From NCBI GenBank assembly GCA_902727915.1, contig CACVAU010000063.1:28534-92533 (forward strand): 64,000 nucleotides of DNA. Direction: 5' to 3'. Under the pieces are notes generated by a model that saw nothing but the letters and a program-made list of their open reading frames with translations, ran no database searches and had not been told where the DNA came from. This DNA is from an uncultured Sulfurovum sp. Its GTDB lineage: Bacteria; Campylobacterota; Campylobacteria; Campylobacterales; Sulfurovaceae. The position numbers were made by a program, and so were the translations under genes. Positions 16,080 through 24,525 of the stretch are shown here, in pieces (the stretch's first letter is position 1; every line of letters starts with the position of its first letter).

Positions 16080-17423
16080 ATGAGCCAAAACTATTATCAT
16101 GTAACCCTCGCGTCAAATTTTATAAAAGGTTTTGACAAATATAAAAAAAGATACTCAAAAGTCAATTTAAAAGCTTCTACTTTTCCTGAACAGTTTTTTG
16201 TTTTGAAAAGAAATGAGTTAAGTATTGGTATTGATAAAGCAACGAAGTTACTTAATAAGTTGGGAAATAGAGAAGATTTTTTAATTGTATTGGTCACAAA
16301 TATTGGGGACTTAGAAACTTATAATGACCATGAAACAGGTTTAGCACAGTATCTAAAACAGAACTATATTGACTTGTTAGCTGTTTATACTTTAGATAGG
16401 GAAAAGAGTTTCATACCCATGCGTATTGAAGAGCTTACAGCCAAATCATTTGAACTTAATTTTGATTTAGAGAAGAATTATGAGACTATTCGACCACGTA
16501 GTATCTCTATTTTACCTGTTAAGAGTGGTTGTCAGGCGAAGTGTGACTTTTGTTTTTCAACGTATTCTGTTTCAGAAGACTTAGAAAAAGGTCTTTTAGA
16601 AAATAATAGTATCGAAAGGTATTTGAAATTAGCCAAAGAGAAAGGAGCGAGTAGGGCTGTGATTACAGGAGGTGGTGAACCCACTCTTATTGCAGAACAC
16701 AAACTTTTGGACATGGTAAAAACTTCTGCTCTGTATTTTCCCCATAAAGTTGTACTCATAAGCAATGCACATACCTATGCCATAGAAGCGTCGAATGAAA
16801 TAGTTAAAAAAATTCAAGCCTTAAAAGAACATGGTTTGACCGATTTGTCGATTTCTAGGCATCATTATGATGATGTGAGAAATGAAGCCATTATGAAACT
16901 TCATACACCCATTGAAAATATTTTAGAACTTAAAAAATCTGGCTTGATTACGTTAAATATTCGGCTGATTGCTGTGTTACAGAAAGGAGCGATTGACTCG
17001 AAAGAAGAGATAAAAAACTATTTGGATTGGGCTGGTTCTTTTGGTGTTGAGCAGATTTGTTTTAAAGAGCTTTATGTCTCTACCTCAAGTGAGTCGTACT
17101 ATCATGAATTTGAGGCAAATGAATTTTCTTACTCACGTCAAGTACCCTTAGCCTTGGTTTTAGAGTTTTGTCATGAACATGGTTTTAAAAAGGTGAGTGA
17201 ACTCCCTTGGGGTGCGCCTGTTTATGAAGGTAAATTTAATGGTAACTATTTTAGTATTGCTGCCTATACAGAACCCTCACTTTATTGGGAGTTGGTAAAT
17301 GGTTTAAGTAGAAGCTGGAATCTTATGAGTAATGGAGACTGTTTGGCTTCATTGGAAGATAAACATAGTTTCGTTGAAGCCCAAGATATTGAAGCTCAAG
17401 ATGAGGTAGCCAATGAACTTTAA
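16080..17423 (+). CDS. Radical SAM enzyme of unknown pathway
   Basis: 447 residues. A 140-residue N-terminal domain I do not recognise precedes a radical SAM core with the cluster motif C151-x3-C155-x2-C158 (GCQAKCDFC) and a GGGEPTL SAM-binding motif near 197-203. Later come SRHHYDD and a C-terminal extension ending in an acidic Ala/Gln/Glu tail. No SPASM-type run of extra cysteines is seen. It should cleave SAM to start radical chemistry. The PLP-enzyme gene overlaps its 3' end by 11 bases, so the two act in one pathway. No precursor peptide gene is visible nearby, which argues against a RiPP. Confidence 0.8.
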   Translation: MSQNYYHVTLASNFIKGFDKYKKRYSKVNLKASTFPEQFFVLKRNELSIGIDKATKLLNKLGNREDFLIVLVTNIGDLETYNDHETGLAQYLKQNYIDLLAVYTLDREKSFIPMRIEELTAKSFELNFDLEKNYETIRPRSISILPVKSGCQAKCDFCFSTYSVSEDLEKGLLENNSIERYLKLAKEKGASRAVITGGGEPTLIAEHKLLDMVKTSALYFPHKVVLISNAHTYAIEASNEIVKKIQALKEHGLTDLSISRHHYDDVRNEAIMKLHTPIENILELKKSGLITLNIRLIAVLQKGAIDSKEEIKNYLDWAGSFGVEQICFKELYVSTSSESYYHEFEANEFSYSRQVPLALVLEFCHEHGFKKVSELPWGAPVYEGKFNGNYFSIAAYTEPSLYWELVNGLSRSWNLMSNGDCLASLEDKHSFVEAQDIEAQDEVANEL

Positions 17424-18375
17424 GGCGTATAAACTATGGCAAAAAGAGTATTTACAAAATAATCCTGATGTGTTTAGGGCAGATTGTTTAAATCCTTTTA
17501 TTTCAATGAAGTATCTTATCGAGGATGTTGAATATAAAAGTCAAGATATTAGTCAGTTAACACTGTATAGAAAATGGAAAATGGTTGAGGGTATTGAGAT
17601 TCCCTCTGAGAACTTAGTACTTACGCGAGGTGTTAGGCATTCACTTTCTAAACTTTTTAACCTGTTTTCTGCTGAAACAATTTATGTGCCTGAGGATGTT
17701 TATCCACGTTATTTTGAGTTAGCAAAAAAGAATCGTGTTAAAACTTTTGTGACTTATCCTAGAGTAGATTGGAAAACTTTAGAGAAAGTAGACAATGCCG
17801 TTGTGTTACTGACCATTCCTTTTACTCCTATGGGTAAGGTTTTGGATGATGAGATTATTAGTAAAATTCAGGGTTTGTTAAAACATAACAATAAGGTGAT
17901 TATAGACAGTGTCTATGACTACAATTTAAGGGAGAATTTTCAAAAACTAGAAGTATTATTTAACGCTGGTACTGTTTTTTGGTTACATTCTTTGTCGAAA
18001 ACTTATTTGTCGCCTGAAGTGTTAGGGATAGTGTATTGTTCTTTTCCTACTTATCCATCTTATCTTGAAGAGGCATTTGACAATTATGAAATTAAGGATG
18101 AGGTTTCTTATAACAATGCTTATGATATTTTAGATCAAGTGCCAAATTTTCCAAATCTTCAACAAAAGGAATTTCATAAAGGGTTCAAACATTTAACAGC
18201 AGAAACAGATTTGGATGTTTCTAAGAGTAAAATAGCTTATTTCTCTGTCATAGAAGCACCTTTTGAAGATTTATTAAAACATAATATTTTGGGTATACCA
18301 GCTTCAGCCTTTGGAAGTCAAAATAAAAACTTGACTATTGTTAGTGCTTTGTTTTATTTAAATGACTTAGTCTAA
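17413..18375 (+). CDS. PLP-dependent aminotransferase-like protein (class I/II fold)
   Basis: 320 residues with a fold-type I signature: TRGVRHSLSKLF in the substrate/PLP-phosphate region (about 71-82), IIDSVYDYN (Asp165, Tyr168 stacking and ring-nitrogen contacts) and HSLSKTYLSPEVLG with Lys196 as the Schiff-base lysine. It is about 40-60 residues shorter than usual aminotransferases, mostly at the C-terminus, where the small domain is reduced. GAGG precedes the ATG. Overlap with the radical SAM gene implies coupled synthesis of a small molecule or modified amino acid. The substrate cannot be inferred. Confidence 0.72.
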   Translation: MNFKAYKLWQKEYLQNNPDVFRADCLNPFISMKYLIEDVEYKSQDISQLTLYRKWKMVEGIEIPSENLVLTRGVRHSLSKLFNLFSAETIYVPEDVYPRYFELAKKNRVKTFVTYPRVDWKTLEKVDNAVVLLTIPFTPMGKVLDDEIISKIQGLLKHNNKVIIDSVYDYNLRENFQKLEVLFNAGTVFWLHSLSKTYLSPEVLGIVYCSFPTYPSYLEEAFDNYEIKDEVSYNNAYDILDQVPNFPNLQQKEFHKGFKHLTAETDLDVSKSKIAYFSVIEAPFEDLLKHNILGIPASAFGSQNKNLTIVSALFYLNDLV

Positions 18376-18376
18376 A

Positions 18377-18420
18377 TTTACCAATGATTTACAGATTTTT
18401 AGTGAAGTTTTCATTATAAT
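18377..18420 (+). promoter_or_regulatory. TTTAC-N6-TTTAC direct-repeat promoter (copy C)
   Basis: TTTACCAATGATTTAC (18377-18392) is followed 27 bases after its second repeat start by TATAAT (18415-18420), the same geometry as copies A and B. It drives the periplasmic protein at 18458 and probably the thioredoxin-Sel1 gene 25 bases behind it. The transcript would start near 18427. Confidence 0.72.
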
Positions 18421-18457
18421 GGTAGCTTGAATTTAAAATTAACATAAGGATATAAAG

Positions 18458-19177
18458 ATGAAAAAAATCTTTAAATATTTACTCGTAACCATTATGGTTT
18501 TAAACACAGCTGTTGTAGCCAAAGAGACTACAAATGACTTAGCAGGTTTAGAAAAAACATTTAAACTTTATAAACAGCATAACTTAGAGGGGAATTTAGA
18601 AAAGACCATTGATTATCTTTATCCTGCCATATTTGAACTGACTCCTAAAAAGAGCCTTGTTGAAAGTTTTAAGATGATTAAAGAGATGGGTAAAATGCCT
18701 AAGGTGAATGCGATTAATGAAAAGATTAGGACACCATTAAAAACTTATAAACAAGGATCTTATACAGTTATTGCATATACAACAGACATGACAATGAATA
18801 TTATGCCTCCTGTTAAAAAAGAAAATAAAGAAGAATATGAAAAAGTGCAAAAAATGCTCAATAATCCAGAAGAGTTAGAATCATATAAGTCATTTATGAT
18901 ACAAATGTTAAAGACTCAAATGGGAAAAGATGCCGAAATTAGTACGAAAAAAGAGAGTATGATTATTGAGATTAGCAAGGCTAGTAAAATAATTGCCATT
19001 AATGAAAATAAAAGTGGATGGAAGTTTATTGAACCTGAACCACTTATGTTAGAGCATTTAAAAAAGCTTTTACCTCAAGAGATTGTTAGTAATGAAAAAG
19101 AAATTTTTGAGGTGGAAGTAGTTAGTGCAGAAGCGCAAATGGCAGCAATGATGGAGATGATGAAAGCCAATAAATAA
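18458..19177 (+). CDS. Hypothetical periplasmic protein
   Basis: 239 residues with a signal peptide (MKKIFKYLLVTIMVLNTAVVAKE, cleavage near 21). The mature protein is Lys/Glu/Met-rich and ends in a Met/Ala run (AQMAAMMEMMKANK). Internally it has two alpha-beta parts compatible with an NTF2-like or DUF-type periplasmic fold (YKQGSYTVIAYTTDMTMNI, then SKIIAINENKSGWKFIEPEPLM), but I cannot name a family. AAGGA precedes the ATG. It is the first gene after the direct-repeat promoter and is probably co-transcribed with the thioredoxin fusion. Confidence 0.72.
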   Translation: MKKIFKYLLVTIMVLNTAVVAKETTNDLAGLEKTFKLYKQHNLEGNLEKTIDYLYPAIFELTPKKSLVESFKMIKEMGKMPKVNAINEKIRTPLKTYKQGSYTVIAYTTDMTMNIMPPVKKENKEEYEKVQKMLNNPEELESYKSFMIQMLKTQMGKDAEISTKKESMIIEISKASKIIAINENKSGWKFIEPEPLMLEHLKKLLPQEIVSNEKEIFEVEVVSAEAQMAAMMEMMKANK

Positions 19178-19202
19178 TTTAAAGAACTTTTAAGGAGATT
19201 AA

Positions 19203-20075
19203 ATGAAAAAAATAGTCTATTTTGTATTATTCATGTTAACATGGACAAGTGCTACTGTTATTGAGTTATCAGATAGTAATTATAAAGAAAAAATAAAAGA
19301 GCATTCTCAAATTCTTCTTTTATTTTCAGCTCCTTGGTGTGGCGCTTGTAAAAATATGCAACCAATTTATCAAAAAGCTTCTTCTGACAATCAAAGTATC
19401 GTTTTTGCAGAGATTAATACTGATGACAATCAAGAAGTGAGTGCTTCTTATGAGATTAATAGTTTACCAACTTTAGTCATGTTAGAAAATGGTAAAGAGT
19501 TAAGACGAACTGTAGGTTCTCTTGAGATGAATGAACTTAATCTTTTTGTATCTCCCCAAAAAATGGTGAATGCTTATGTAGAAAAATGTGATGCTGGTGA
19601 TGCTGAAGCATGTTTAGCCATAGGACAACATTATGAAGAGGGGGAACTGTTGGGTAAAGACTATGTCAAAGCGTTAAAGTTTTATGAACAGTCATGTGCA
19701 TTAAAAAATGCAGAAGGCTGTATGTATTTGGCGTATATGTATGATGAACCTATAGGGGTAAAACAAAATTATAAAAAAGCCATTAAGTACTATACCCAAG
19801 GTTGTGATGGTAGTAATATGGTAGCATGTAGATTTTTGGGTTATCTGTATGATGAAGGTTTAGGTACTCAGAAAAATTATAAAAAAGCGCATGAACTATA
19901 CATAAAAGCTTGTAATCATGAAGATGAGTACGCTTGTAATAATTTAGGTTTTATGTATAGTGAGGGTAATGGTGTTGCTAAAGATTTAAAAAAAGCCTTA
20001 GCTTTTTATACTTTATCTTGTAAATTTGGTCACAATCCTGCCTGTAAAGAGAGTGTTAACTTAAAAAATAAGTAA
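19203..20075 (+). CDS. Periplasmic thioredoxin fused to Sel1/Hcp-like repeats
   Basis: 290 residues: signal peptide (about 1-17), thioredoxin domain with active-site SAPWCGACKNMQP (C46, C49) and the cis-proline NSLPTLVML. After residue 120 come four Sel1-like repeats, each with a spaced Cys pair (for example CDAGDAEAC, CALKNAEGC, CDGSNMVAC, CNHEDEYAC). Cys-rich Sel1 proteins (Hcp family) are typical of Campylobacterota, with one disulfide per repeat. The fusion suggests a thiol oxidoreductase with its own protein-binding scaffold. AAGGAG precedes the ATG, 25 bases after the previous gene. Confidence 0.85.
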   Translation: MKKIVYFVLFMLTWTSATVIELSDSNYKEKIKEHSQILLLFSAPWCGACKNMQPIYQKASSDNQSIVFAEINTDDNQEVSASYEINSLPTLVMLENGKELRRTVGSLEMNELNLFVSPQKMVNAYVEKCDAGDAEACLAIGQHYEEGELLGKDYVKALKFYEQSCALKNAEGCMYLAYMYDEPIGVKQNYKKAIKYYTQGCDGSNMVACRFLGYLYDEGLGTQKNYKKAHELYIKACNHEDEYACNNLGFMYSEGNGVAKDLKKALAFYTLSCKFGHNPACKESVNLKNK

Positions 20076-20157
20076 ATAGTAAAAAGTGACAAGCTTCACA
20101 ATACACTTTAAGAAAGTTCATGATATTATTTTAACCATCATAAATTAAGGAAATATC

Positions 20158-21873
20158 ATGACAACTACCCAAGGGCTTTTTAATACTTTTGATAACAATA
20201 AACTTTTTTACCGAACTTGGGAACATGAAGTTCCAAGCAATGGGAAAATACTCATACTTCTTCACAGAGGACATGAACACTCTGCACGTTTAGAGAGCAT
20301 CGCTTCTCAAAAAGCATTTGAGGGCTATAAGATTTATGCTTATGACAACCGTGGACATGGAGAAACAGAAGTTGAAGCAACGTATGAGTTTATGAACTTG
20401 GTACGTGACTTAGATAGTTTTGTAAAGTTTGTATGTCAAGAAGAAGATAAAAAAGAAGAAAACATTTTCATTGTCGCTAATTCCGTAGCTGGGGTAGTGG
20501 CTTCTACTTGGGTACACGACTACGCACCTAAAATTTCGGGTATGGCACTGGTTGCTCCTGCTTTTAAAATCAAACTCTATTTTCCATTTGCCAAAGAATT
20601 TTTGAAGTTGGCGATTAAAGTGAAACCCAAACTTAATATCAAGTCTTATGTAAAGTCAAAGTTCTTAACGCATAATGTTGAAGAGCAAAAGAAATATGAT
20701 GAAGATGCATTAATTACTCCTAACATTCCTGCAAGACAACTTACCACCCTTTTAGATACAGCTCAAAGAGTGGTAGAGGATGCTTCACTTATTTCTACTC
20801 CAACCTTGGTACTTTCTGCTACAAAAGATTATGTGGTTGACTCAACTGTTCAAGGTGACTTCTATGCAAATCTTTCATCGAGTAAAAAACATTTTGTAAA
20901 GTTAGAAGGCTTTTTTCATGGTGTACTTTATGAAGAGGGGCATCAGGTAGCGATAGATGAGATCGCTCATTTTATGGAAAGTTGTTTTGAAAGAGAAGTA
21001 GCAGTAGATAGAACTAAACACATTGATTTTACGCAAAGAGAGAAAGATAAAATAGCTTATGGTTCATTGCCTCTGTGTAAAGAGGTTTTTTATGCAAGTC
21101 AACGCTTGTCTATGGATAAATTAGGCTTTCTTTCAAAAGGTATGAGCATAGGGAAAAAGTATGGTTTTGATTCAGGGGTGACACTTGACCATGTTTATGC
21201 CAATAAGCCTGAGGGTAAAACCTTTGTGGGGAAGTTTATAGACAAGAATTATTTGAACTCCATAGGTTGGCGAGGGATTCGTCAGCGTAAAGTGAATATG
21301 ATGATTTCGGTTCAGGCTAAAATAGATGCATTAACAGCAGAGGGAAAAGAAGTTGTCATTTTAGACATTGCAGGTGGTCCAGCACGTTATTTGGTAGAGG
21401 TAGCCAAAGAGAATCCATCGGTTAAGGTACATGTCCGTGATTATCAAGTGCAAAATGTAGAAGAGGGTCAAGCTTTAGCAAAAGAAATGGAAGTAGAAAA
21501 TATTTCCTATGAAGTTTGTGATGCATTTGATAAAACTTCTTATGAAGATGTTGGGTTTGAACCAAACATTGTCATAGTTTCTGGGGTATTTGAACTCTTT
21601 TCAGACAATGAACGGATAGCCAATGCGATGAGAGGGGTAAGCAAAATTATTCAAAAAGAGGGTTATTTACTTTATACAGGTCAGCCTTGGCATCCACAGT
21701 TAGAACTTATTGCCAATGTTTTGGGAAATCATCAGCAAGAGAAATGGATTATGCGTCGTCGAAGTCAGTATGAGTTGGACTCACTGTTTGCAGAGCATGG
21801 TTTTGAAAAGACTTCGATGTTAATAGATGATTGGGGTATTTTTACGGTCTCTTCAGCACAGCATAAAGGGTAG
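20158..21873 (+). CDS. ynbC: Bifunctional alpha/beta hydrolase / SAM methyltransferase (YnbC-like)
   Basis: 571 residues, close to E. coli YnbC. Residues about 15-280 are a serine-hydrolase fold of the monoglyceride-lipase type (ILLHRGHEHSARLES, nucleophile region VANSVAGVVAS, late DYVVD and FHGVLYEEG for Asp and His). From about 395 a class I methyltransferase follows (VVILDIAGGPARYLVEVA for SAM binding). The nucleophile elbow NSVAG lacks the first Gly of GxSxG. It heads a three-gene operon with a PAP2/DSP phosphatase and a ceramidase-like protein, so lipid head-group or acyl remodelling is the inferred role. AAGGA precedes the ATG. Confidence 0.85.
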   Translation: MTTTQGLFNTFDNNKLFYRTWEHEVPSNGKILILLHRGHEHSARLESIASQKAFEGYKIYAYDNRGHGETEVEATYEFMNLVRDLDSFVKFVCQEEDKKEENIFIVANSVAGVVASTWVHDYAPKISGMALVAPAFKIKLYFPFAKEFLKLAIKVKPKLNIKSYVKSKFLTHNVEEQKKYDEDALITPNIPARQLTTLLDTAQRVVEDASLISTPTLVLSATKDYVVDSTVQGDFYANLSSSKKHFVKLEGFFHGVLYEEGHQVAIDEIAHFMESCFEREVAVDRTKHIDFTQREKDKIAYGSLPLCKEVFYASQRLSMDKLGFLSKGMSIGKKYGFDSGVTLDHVYANKPEGKTFVGKFIDKNYLNSIGWRGIRQRKVNMMISVQAKIDALTAEGKEVVILDIAGGPARYLVEVAKENPSVKVHVRDYQVQNVEEGQALAKEMEVENISYEVCDAFDKTSYEDVGFEPNIVIVSGVFELFSDNERIANAMRGVSKIIQKEGYLLYTGQPWHPQLELIANVLGNHQQEKWIMRRRSQYELDSLFAEHGFEKTSMLIDDWGIFTVSSAQHKG

Positions 21874-21876
21874 GAA

Positions 21877-23193
21877 ATGTATAAGTTTGAGGTAGCTTTG
21901 GATGCAAAAGCAAGTATGAAAGAGCGTTTGGTTTGGATGGTTTATTTGGGCATTATGTTTTTTCTGCTTTATGGTTCAGCCAATCACTTTGCTTACTTGA
22001 CAGCTCCTCATCCTGTCATGGTGTTTGATTGGGAACAGCATATACCGTTTATAGAAGCGTCCATTGTTCCCTATATGGCATCGGATCTTATGTTTGTGTT
22101 GGCTTTTTTATTGCTTTATACACGCTTAGAACTTAGGATCTTGGCGTTACGAGTATTTGCTATTGTGACAGTTTCAGTAATCTGTTTTGTGTTGTTTCCT
22201 TTACAGTTCTCTTTTGAGAAACCAGAGATAGAACAGTTTACTTTTCTTTTTACATTGCTAGAGGCTGATTTACCTTTTAACCAAGCACCTTCATTGCATG
22301 TGAGTTTTGCGATTGTGCTTTATTTTTCGATGCGAGAGAAGATTGGGTCTAGTTGGCTAAAAGGATTGTTGGCACTTTGGTTTATGCTGATTATTGTATC
22401 GACACTTTTAGTATACCAGCATCATTTTATTGATGTTCCTACAGGAGCCTTGGTAGGTTTTTTAGCTGTTTATTTTATCAATAAGAAAAAAGAGAATAGG
22501 GTTTTAAAAGCTTTTATGACACCTCGAAGTCTAAAGATGGCGTTGTATTATCTTGTGGGTTCCATTGTTTTTGTACTTTTAGCCTTTAATATTTCGGCTT
22601 TTTTTCTCTATGTGGCACTTTCACTTTTTTTGGTGAGTGTTGTTTATGCGTTTGGTTTGCATGGTTGGTTGATGTCAAGCGCTTTGCCTGAGTATTTTTT
22701 GAAGTATGTTATTTTTGCTCCTTATATTTTAGCTAATGGACTTTCATGGCTTTACTATAAACGAAAGATACCTTTGATGACAGACGTTAAAGAGAATGTC
22801 TATTTTGGACGTTTATACGATGCAGAAGAAGAGAAAATACTAAAAGAGAAAAATATTAAAAACATTATAAACCTTGCGACAGAACATTTTTTAGTGAAAG
22901 TTTCCAGAGAACCTAGGGTTTACAATTTAGCATTTTTAGATCAAACGATTCCTAATCCAGAACTTCTGCATCAGGCTGTTTTGTTAATAGAAGAACATAA
23001 AAAAGAGGCTGTTTATGTGCATTGTGCTTTGGGTTTGTCACGTTCGGTATTGGTCATTTCAGCTTGGCTTCTTTATTTAGGGCATAGTAGAGATGAGGTT
23101 GAAGAGATGATGAAAAAAATACGTCCAGAGTATGTAAAATCTGCTTATATGGGCATTGCTTTGGATATTTATGAGGAGTATAAAAATGCTTAA
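21877..23193 (+). CDS. ynbD: PAP2 / dual-specificity phosphatase fusion (YnbD-like)
   Basis: 438 residues. The first 240 are a multi-helix membrane PAP2-type domain with APSLHVSFA and a HHFIDVPTGALVG histidine motif for lipid-phosphate hydrolysis. After further helices, a cytoplasmic dual-specificity phosphatase domain ends the protein (VYVHCALGLSRSVLVISAWLL, CX5R complete). The architecture equals E. coli YnbD, encoded beside YnbC there as here. It starts 4 bases after ynbC. E. coli ynbA/ynbB partners (phosphatidyl and CDP-diglyceride-type enzymes) are absent, their place being taken by a ceramidase-like gene downstream. Confidence 0.87.
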   Translation: MYKFEVALDAKASMKERLVWMVYLGIMFFLLYGSANHFAYLTAPHPVMVFDWEQHIPFIEASIVPYMASDLMFVLAFLLLYTRLELRILALRVFAIVTVSVICFVLFPLQFSFEKPEIEQFTFLFTLLEADLPFNQAPSLHVSFAIVLYFSMREKIGSSWLKGLLALWFMLIIVSTLLVYQHHFIDVPTGALVGFLAVYFINKKKENRVLKAFMTPRSLKMALYYLVGSIVFVLLAFNISAFFLYVALSLFLVSVVYAFGLHGWLMSSALPEYFLKYVIFAPYILANGLSWLYYKRKIPLMTDVKENVYFGRLYDAEEEKILKEKNIKNIINLATEHFLVKVSREPRVYNLAFLDQTIPNPELLHQAVLLIEEHKKEAVYVHCALGLSRSVLVISAWLLYLGHSRDEVEEMMKKIRPEYVKSAYMGIALDIYEEYKNA

Positions 23194-23968
23194 TAATAAA
23201 AGTAAAAAAGAAAAACATGTTGTAATTTTGATTGCTACACTTAGTTTAGTGGTATTGGTAGGTATTTTATTTTTAGAGGCTATTCCACAAGATGCTCATT
23301 ATCATAATTTTGCAGATACACGAGAGATACTTAATGTTTCAAATTTCTGGAATGTAGTCTCCAATATACCATATTTTATGGTAGGAATATATGCTTTATA
23401 TAAAATATTAGTTTTGAAGTCATTAAAGATATTGGATGAGATTCACTTAGCCTATGTTTTGTTTTTCATGGGCGTTACTTTAGTAGCTTTTGGTTCAGGG
23501 TATTATCATCTTGATCCCAATAATGAAACGCTTTTATGGGACAGGTTACCTATGACCATTGCCTTTATGGCACTTTTTTCATTTGTGGTTTCTGAGTTTT
23601 TATCCATTAAATTAGGAAAACTTTTACTTTTTCCTCTTCTTTTAGTGGGATTATTGTCAGTGTTGTATTGGTTTTTTTCTGAGTTACAGGGGAGTGGAGA
23701 CTTAAGAGCTTATATTTTAGTACAGTTCTTACCCATGTTAATTATGCCTCTTATGTTTTTGTTTTTTAAGGCTTCATTCTCTTTGGTAAAAGGCTATTGG
23801 TATCTGTTATTATGTTATCTTTTAGCTAAAGTTTTTGAGCATTTTGATGCTGAGATTTATGAGATTTTAGGGTTTATTTCTGGGCATAGTCTGAAACATG
23901 TAGTTTCAGCTTTAGGGGTTTATATCTTGGTATACATCTTTGAAAAGCGTTATCGACATGAAGCTTAG
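23186..23968 (+). CDS. Ceramidase-like (CREST family) membrane hydrolase
   Basis: About 260 residues with seven hydrophobic segments. The conserved polar motifs of the alkaline ceramidase/CREST superfamily are present: YHNFADTR...NFWNVVSNIPY near the start, GYYHLDPNNETLLWDRLPMT in the middle and GHSLKHVVSALG at the end, giving the His/Asp/Ser metal site. It probably hydrolyses an amide or ester in a membrane lipid. The ATG at 23186 overlaps the ynbD stop by 8 bases and has GAGGAG upstream. Earlier in-frame starts lack a ribosome site. Substrate is unknown, as most Campylobacterota are not known to make ceramides. Confidence 0.82.
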   Translation: MLNNKSKKEKHVVILIATLSLVVLVGILFLEAIPQDAHYHNFADTREILNVSNFWNVVSNIPYFMVGIYALYKILVLKSLKILDEIHLAYVLFFMGVTLVAFGSGYYHLDPNNETLLWDRLPMTIAFMALFSFVVSEFLSIKLGKLLLFPLLLVGLLSVLYWFFSELQGSGDLRAYILVQFLPMLIMPLMFLFFKASFSLVKGYWYLLLCYLLAKVFEHFDAEIYEILGFISGHSLKHVVSALGVYILVYIFEKRYRHEA

Positions 23969-24068
23969 TGTCTATAATCTTATTTTATTTTAAAAAAATT
24001 TTAATTTAAAAACTAATACATTATTTTATTGTTATACTTAGACTTTATATCATAAAGTGAGTGAGCAA

Positions 24069-24230
24069 ATGAAAAGAATAATATTTGGAATGATTTTGGG
24101 TGTACTATTAGTATTGACTGTATTTGTTGGCGTTGAGATGAACGAAAAATATGAACGTATTAGTTCAAAGGAGTATGTCGCCCCAACAGAAATAAGCGTT
24201 GATATTGATGGAATCAAGTATCATCAATAG
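24069..24230 (+). CDS. Small single-pass membrane protein
   Basis: A 53-residue reading frame with one strong hydrophobic segment (IIFGMILGVLLVLTVFVGVE, residues 4-23) preceded by MKR and followed by a charged tail ending in DGIKYHQ. A TATACT-type -10 lies about 30 bases upstream, and the ribosome site is weak (GTGAGTGAGC). It occupies the 560-base space between the ceramidase-like gene and the sensor kinase. Coding status rests on composition and a signal/membrane-like start. No family is recognised. Confidence 0.5.
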   Translation: MKRIIFGMILGVLLVLTVFVGVEMNEKYERISSKEYVAPTEISVDIDGIKYHQ

Positions 24231-24243
24231 TCTTAAATAAGTT

Positions 24244-24393
24244 TTATTTTACTACTTCACTTGAACTGTTTTTTGAAGTAGAAGGGGTAATGGTATGCCT
24301 TAAATCAGGTTTAGATTGTTTTGCCAATTTAATGGTACCAACACAACCATTCATTAAAAATACTAATAAGATAAGTGAACTTTTCTTTCTCAT
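24244..24393 (-). CDS. Small predicted lipoprotein
   Basis: A 49-residue frame beginning MRKKSSLILLVFLMNGC, with the lipobox LMNGC (Cys17), typical of a small outer-membrane or periplasmic lipoprotein. The mature 32 residues are polar, Lys/Ser/Thr-rich and unstructured-looking, ending in SSSEVVK. AAAGGG lies about 8 bases before the ATG. It is convergent with the small membrane protein, the stops being 13 bases apart. Function unknown. Confidence 0.55.
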   Translation of the reverse strand: MRKKSSLILLVFLMNGCVGTIKLAKQSKPDLRHTITPSTSKNSSSEVVK

Positions 24394-24525
24394 AATAACC
24401 CTTTAAATAGTAATTTATAATTTTTCGTGAGTATAGTTATATATTTTATATATAACAAGAAATGACTACTCATAGTGCAATAGTTTTTGTAGTGTAACAA
24501 ATAGGGACATATTTTTGATTGAAAA

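Noticed and set aside
16080..18375. RiPP biosynthesis cluster
   Set aside because: No short precursor frame with a leader-like sequence, no SPASM-type cysteines and no peptidase or transporter gene are adjacent.
20075..20158. TTTAC-type regulon site before the ynbC-like gene
   Set aside because: The gap has GTGAC and TTCAC in a partly palindromic arrangement, but the 11-base direct repeat and the 27-base distance to a -10 are not met.
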